DNA from: Rhizophagus clarus
Lineage: Eukaryota; Glomeromycota; Glomeromycetes; Glomerales; Glomeraceae
NCBI GenBank assembly: GCA_015698045.1
Contig: BLAL01000037.1
Span: 620,001 to 684,000 of the forward strand
Direction of reading: 5' to 3'
DNA length: 64,000 nucleotides
Shown here: positions 61,360 to 64,000 of the stretch, in pieces
Layout: the number at the start of each line of letters is the position of its first letter
Numbering within the stretch: the stretch's first letter is position 1
Position numbers and translations under genes: made by a program
Notes under the pieces: generated by a model
Database searches by the model: none
Told to the model about the DNA's origin: nothing
Seen by the model: the letters and a program-made list of their open reading frames with translations, nothing else

Positions 61360-61990
61360 ATTCAACCGAACGCTGGATCATCATATGGTGGAGTAGCACC
61401 ACCAGGAAGTCCAGGAGAAACAAGAACACCGAGACAACCGGCACCAGCACCAGCAGAATGATAAAGTTACGGTAAGATCCAGTAGCAACAACACCAGCGG
61501 ATGGTAAAGATTCAGGAGCGACAGCACCAAAAGTAACATCACTACTAGGAATACCGGAAACATCGGTAGTACTACCAGTAGTAGGTCCAGGTTCAAGTGT
61601 TAAATCTACAATTACGACTAAAAATCCATTAGGTACAGTTCACCCTCAAATTATTACAATTTGCACAACTTCTGATGAACCTCTATCTACGCTTCTCACC
61701 AACTTTAGTACGCCAACGATTGTAATGTAGATGCGGAAACATTAACATTTGGACACTGGTAATAATACGAACTTGACAACAGTACAAATAACATCTTCTA
61801 TACGTTGCTAGTTATACAACAAGATGTTGTCATTACTGAAATTCCTACCGTTACGACGATTTCTGATTCTATAAACTTACACGATTTTAATAGTCATGGC
61901 TTATGGGTGTTACAATATATATATACAACTTTAGATTTTATGATTATTAAAAGAACGAATGCCTAAAGAATGTTTAACTTTTTGTATTAA
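61360..61990 (+). pseudogene. Decayed tandem copy of the Cys/Gly-rich gene, 3' half
   Basis: Aligns with the 3' part of the gene at 58100: a Pro/Gly repeat remnant, then TCAAGTGTTAAATCTACAAT, AATCCATTAGGTACAGTTC, a TTTGCACAACTTCTGATGA segment, TTTAGTACGCCAACGA (the exon-2 boundary with most of the intron missing), ACAAATAACATCTTC, and TTACACGATTTTAATAGTCATGGC near the end. Several frame breaks and in-frame stops are present, and no signal peptide or Cys modules are recognised. The minus-strand ORF at 61381 is a shadow. Confidence 0.7.
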
Positions 61991-62228
61991 TTTGTATATT
62001 CATGTAATAAAGATTTTAATCGTAATTAAATTTTTTGACTGTCGGAGTAAAAACAAAGACCAATTATGAACGAACGTGCTAATGACTAAGCATATATCAT
62101 CCATAATTGTCACGTGATTCCATTATGCAGCAAAGCTTGTTAGTGAAGTCACAATTATTATATTGTTAAAAACATGTACCAGATGTATAGTAAAAACTCC
62201 ATATATTCTAATGGAATATATCATATCT

Positions 62229-62392
62229 GGGATAAAGAATATATACTTGTTATTCCATGGATATCTGAGAATAACTAGGTTATTCACTGATGTACCCCTC
62301 CCTTCGGGGGGGGCCCCACATCAGTGAATACCAAGTTATTCTAAGCTTTCCATATAATAACAGGTTTATCTCATTGTGTATGACGTATATAC
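62229..62392. mobile_element. Inverted repeat with GC-rich loop (MITE-like)
   Basis: Arms of about 65 bases share CTTGTTATTCCATGGA / TCCATATAATAACAGG, AGAATAACTWGG and ATTCACTGATGT, and meet at CCCCTCCCTTCGGGGGGGGCCCC (62296-62318), itself a GC hairpin. Non-coding. The 23-base GC core is the most GC-rich spot outside the coding minisatellite. Confidence 0.6.
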
Positions 62393-62399
62393 TGATGGA

Positions 62400-62530
62400 T
62401 TTTTTCTTACTATATTTAAGCTTTTTTTTAAGCTTTTTTTTAAGCTTTTTTTTACTTTTCTTTTTTGCTTTTTACATTCTCTTTTCTTTTCCTACTCCTT
62501 TTTTATTCTTCTTTCCAAATATATCTTTTT
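62400..62530 (+). repeat. AAGCTTTTTTTT repeats and pyrimidine tract
   Basis: AAGCTTTTTTTT occurs three times in a row at about 62420-62450, then a C/T-rich stretch to 62530. The 83-codon and 61-codon ORFs over it are low-complexity. Confidence 0.6.
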
Positions 62531-62594
62531 TTTCACTTTAAAAACCTTATTGTAATGTCATCTATTCTACAAATGAGGGAAATATATCAAATTC

Positions 62595-62872
62595 AACAAC
62601 TTTCAAGAGTAAAAATACAGATAAGTGTACTGCAAAATGGCTTCTTGTAGTTGATAGATTTAATCATGAAGCCAACATGATAAAAAAAATTATTCAATAT
62701 AATACTTGTACAAGAAGATTTTTATGCAAATTCATTACATGGCTTAAATAACAAAATGGTGAAAACTATAAGGCAGAATCTGTATATAACTGTTATGCAT
62801 CATTAGCAAGGTATTTATATTGAAGTAGAAGAATTGAATACTTTCATGGGAAAATTTAAATGATAATGATAG
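62595..62872 (+). pseudogene. Decayed N-terminal part of a Crypton-type recombinase
   Basis: One plus-strand frame reads TAKWLLVVDRFNHEAN, CKFITWLK, QNGENYKAESVYNCYASLARY with in-frame stops. This matches the pattern of the intact recombinase at 12936-14628 (NWLKKFEKYC, VTVMKQQNGEEYSTSSIINAMHALNRHL). No catalytic domain follows, so it is a truncated remnant of a DNA transposon or of a related host recombinase gene. Confidence 0.55.
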
Positions 62873-63769
62873 TGATTCCGAATTTTCAGGTGATTAATTT
62901 AGTTTTTATTTATGTATTATGTTTCTCATATTTAATTTTCAAATTAGCTGAAAAATGAAAAATATTAAGGGATGGTGATAATGTGAAGTACAGTCAGAAT
63001 TTTCGAAAATAATTATTCCTAGTGCGGTTAAAGACGTGCATTCTCATATTCATTATCAAATAATCAAATAACCCGAAACATAAAAATGTATTAAACGCGT
63101 ATTTTTATCAAAAAAAAAAAAAAAGATAATTTGCATTATAAACAAATATTTCTTATAGTTAACACTTATTATAAACCAGTGGAATAAGTAACAAAAAAAT
63201 CCATCAGTATATACATAGTACCGATGGGATAATATATATTATGATCGACAATGTTTTTTGGATATGCAAAATCATCCTTAGTTTTACAGGTCGTTTTAGA
63301 GGCTTCAAGAATAATTTTAACATTTTGATTCAAAAACTTTAAAACAGACAAGAACTCATGAAAAAAATCGTAGATCAGGCTGATGCACCTACAGGTATGT
63401 AGATTGTCACCACCAGAGCCAATCAATTCCTTCTTCCTGGAACCTGTAGGAATCATTGATTAAATTAATATGTCGACTTTAAAAATATATTAGAATAAAA
63501 TTAACTTAATGGTTTGCGTTATTTTCTGTAAAGAATATTTTATGCATTCCGTTGATAAAATAAAGAATTTATTCGCTTAGAAACAACAATTCCTGAAAAA
63601 TGTTTTCCTTAATTATATTAAAAAAAATTTAGGAAATTTCTAAAAAAAAAAAAAATTTATATGAAGATAATCAACAATGGTCATATATAAAGGTATATAA
63701 ATCATTCTGCCGCTATAATCATTAATTACGAGAATCAAATAATTCTCATCAATTAACCAATATCATATG
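62873..63769. other. Spacer with one doubtful ORF
   Basis: A 95-codon minus-strand ORF lies at 63169-63456 (MIPTGSRKKELIGSGGDN, HTCRCISLIYDFF). It is less repetitive than noise, but no family or promoter is evident. TATATACTGATGGATTTTTT at its 3' end (about 63215-63196, minus) also occurs on the plus strand at 62387-62406, so this piece may be transposon debris. Confidence 0.3.
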
Positions 63770-64000
63770 TCATTCCCATTTAATTAAGAATAGATCCTTA
63801 TCATTAATATTCCTAAATTCTTTAATCGTGATACCTTTTTCCTCCGACCATCTTCTGACAAGCTCTTCATATTCTGCAAACTTATCAAAGCCATAAGAAT
63901 TCCTAACAACTAATAATTTCAAGTTAACCGCACAATTTTCTAAAAAATATCGAAATTCATAAATATATCTAATTAAACCATAAAGCCCTAAACAAAGAAG
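63770..64000 (-). CDS. 3' end of a gene running off the window, possibly F-box/LRR type
   Basis: The minus strand is open from the window edge to a TGA at 63772-63770, 76 codons, with no start codon needed. Motifs include YGLIRYIYEFRYFLENC, LKLLVVRNSYGFDKFAEYEE, LVRRWSEEKGITIKEF and a final FLIKWE. The alternating Leu/charged pattern and Trp-ended tail resemble the C-terminal part of fungal F-box/LRR proteins such as the two in this window, but the diagnostic F-box would lie outside. Partial by truncation at the edge. Confidence 0.55.
   Translation of the reverse strand, partial: LLCLGLYGLIRYIYEFRYFLENCAVNLKLLVVRNSYGFDKFAEYEELVRRWSEEKGITIKEFRNINDKDLFLIKWE

Noticed and set aside
1-64000. tRNA, rRNA, CRISPR array or bacterial-type operon signals
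   Set aside because: I looked for tRNA T-loop words, spaced identical repeats with unique spacers, and close-packed same-strand genes, and found none that held up.

Overview
The window looks like nuclear DNA of a glomeromycotinan (arbuscular mycorrhizal) fungus, most like Rhizophagus. This is inferred from very AT-rich DNA with long A and T runs, short GT-AG introns, F-box proteins carrying an LWRRPF motif, TKL-like kinases with an N-terminal Cys cluster, and a Crypton-type tyrosine recombinase. No database search was run. I found no rRNA, tRNA, CRISPR array or operon.

Layout. 1-7 kb: two members of a small-protein family of unknown function, with hints of another copy just left of the window. 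8.3-10 kb: a 1.7-kb foldback element made of exon-like modules. 10.7-11.1 kb: a C-poor purine tract. 12.9-14.6 kb: an intact five-exon Crypton-type recombinase, followed by two inverted-repeat elements, one with a 9-bp target duplication. 15.8 kb: the third member of the small-protein family. 18.5-23.4 kb: an F-box gene, a small secreted-protein gene and a divergent membrane-protein gene. 25.7 kb: a short retroposon-like insertion with a 16-bp target duplication. 26.7-28.7 kb: a second F-box gene. 31.3-33.2 kb: a tandem array of about 231-bp units. 35.1-37.3 kb and 43.8-46.0 kb: two paralogous kinase genes whose C-terminal tails come from chains of tiny phase-1 exons; the first has lost the catalytic Asp. 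39-50 kb: four copies of one 178-bp MITE, plus an eroded duplicate of the second kinase's 3' end. 53.8 kb: a short hAT-like inverted-repeat element. 54.5-61.9 kb: a cluster of Cys-rich secreted-protein genes, one whole with a 36-bp Gly/Asn-rich repeat array and two decayed. 62.6 kb: a decayed recombinase fragment. 63.8-64 kb: the 3' end of a gene that runs off the window.

The genes do not form a pathway. The region reads as accessory, duplication-rich DNA: paralogue families (unknown small proteins, F-box, kinase, secreted Cys-rich proteins) amid transposon debris. Multi-exon gene structures were built by hand from open frames, GT-AG sites and phase agreement. All coordinates come from reading the sequence by eye.
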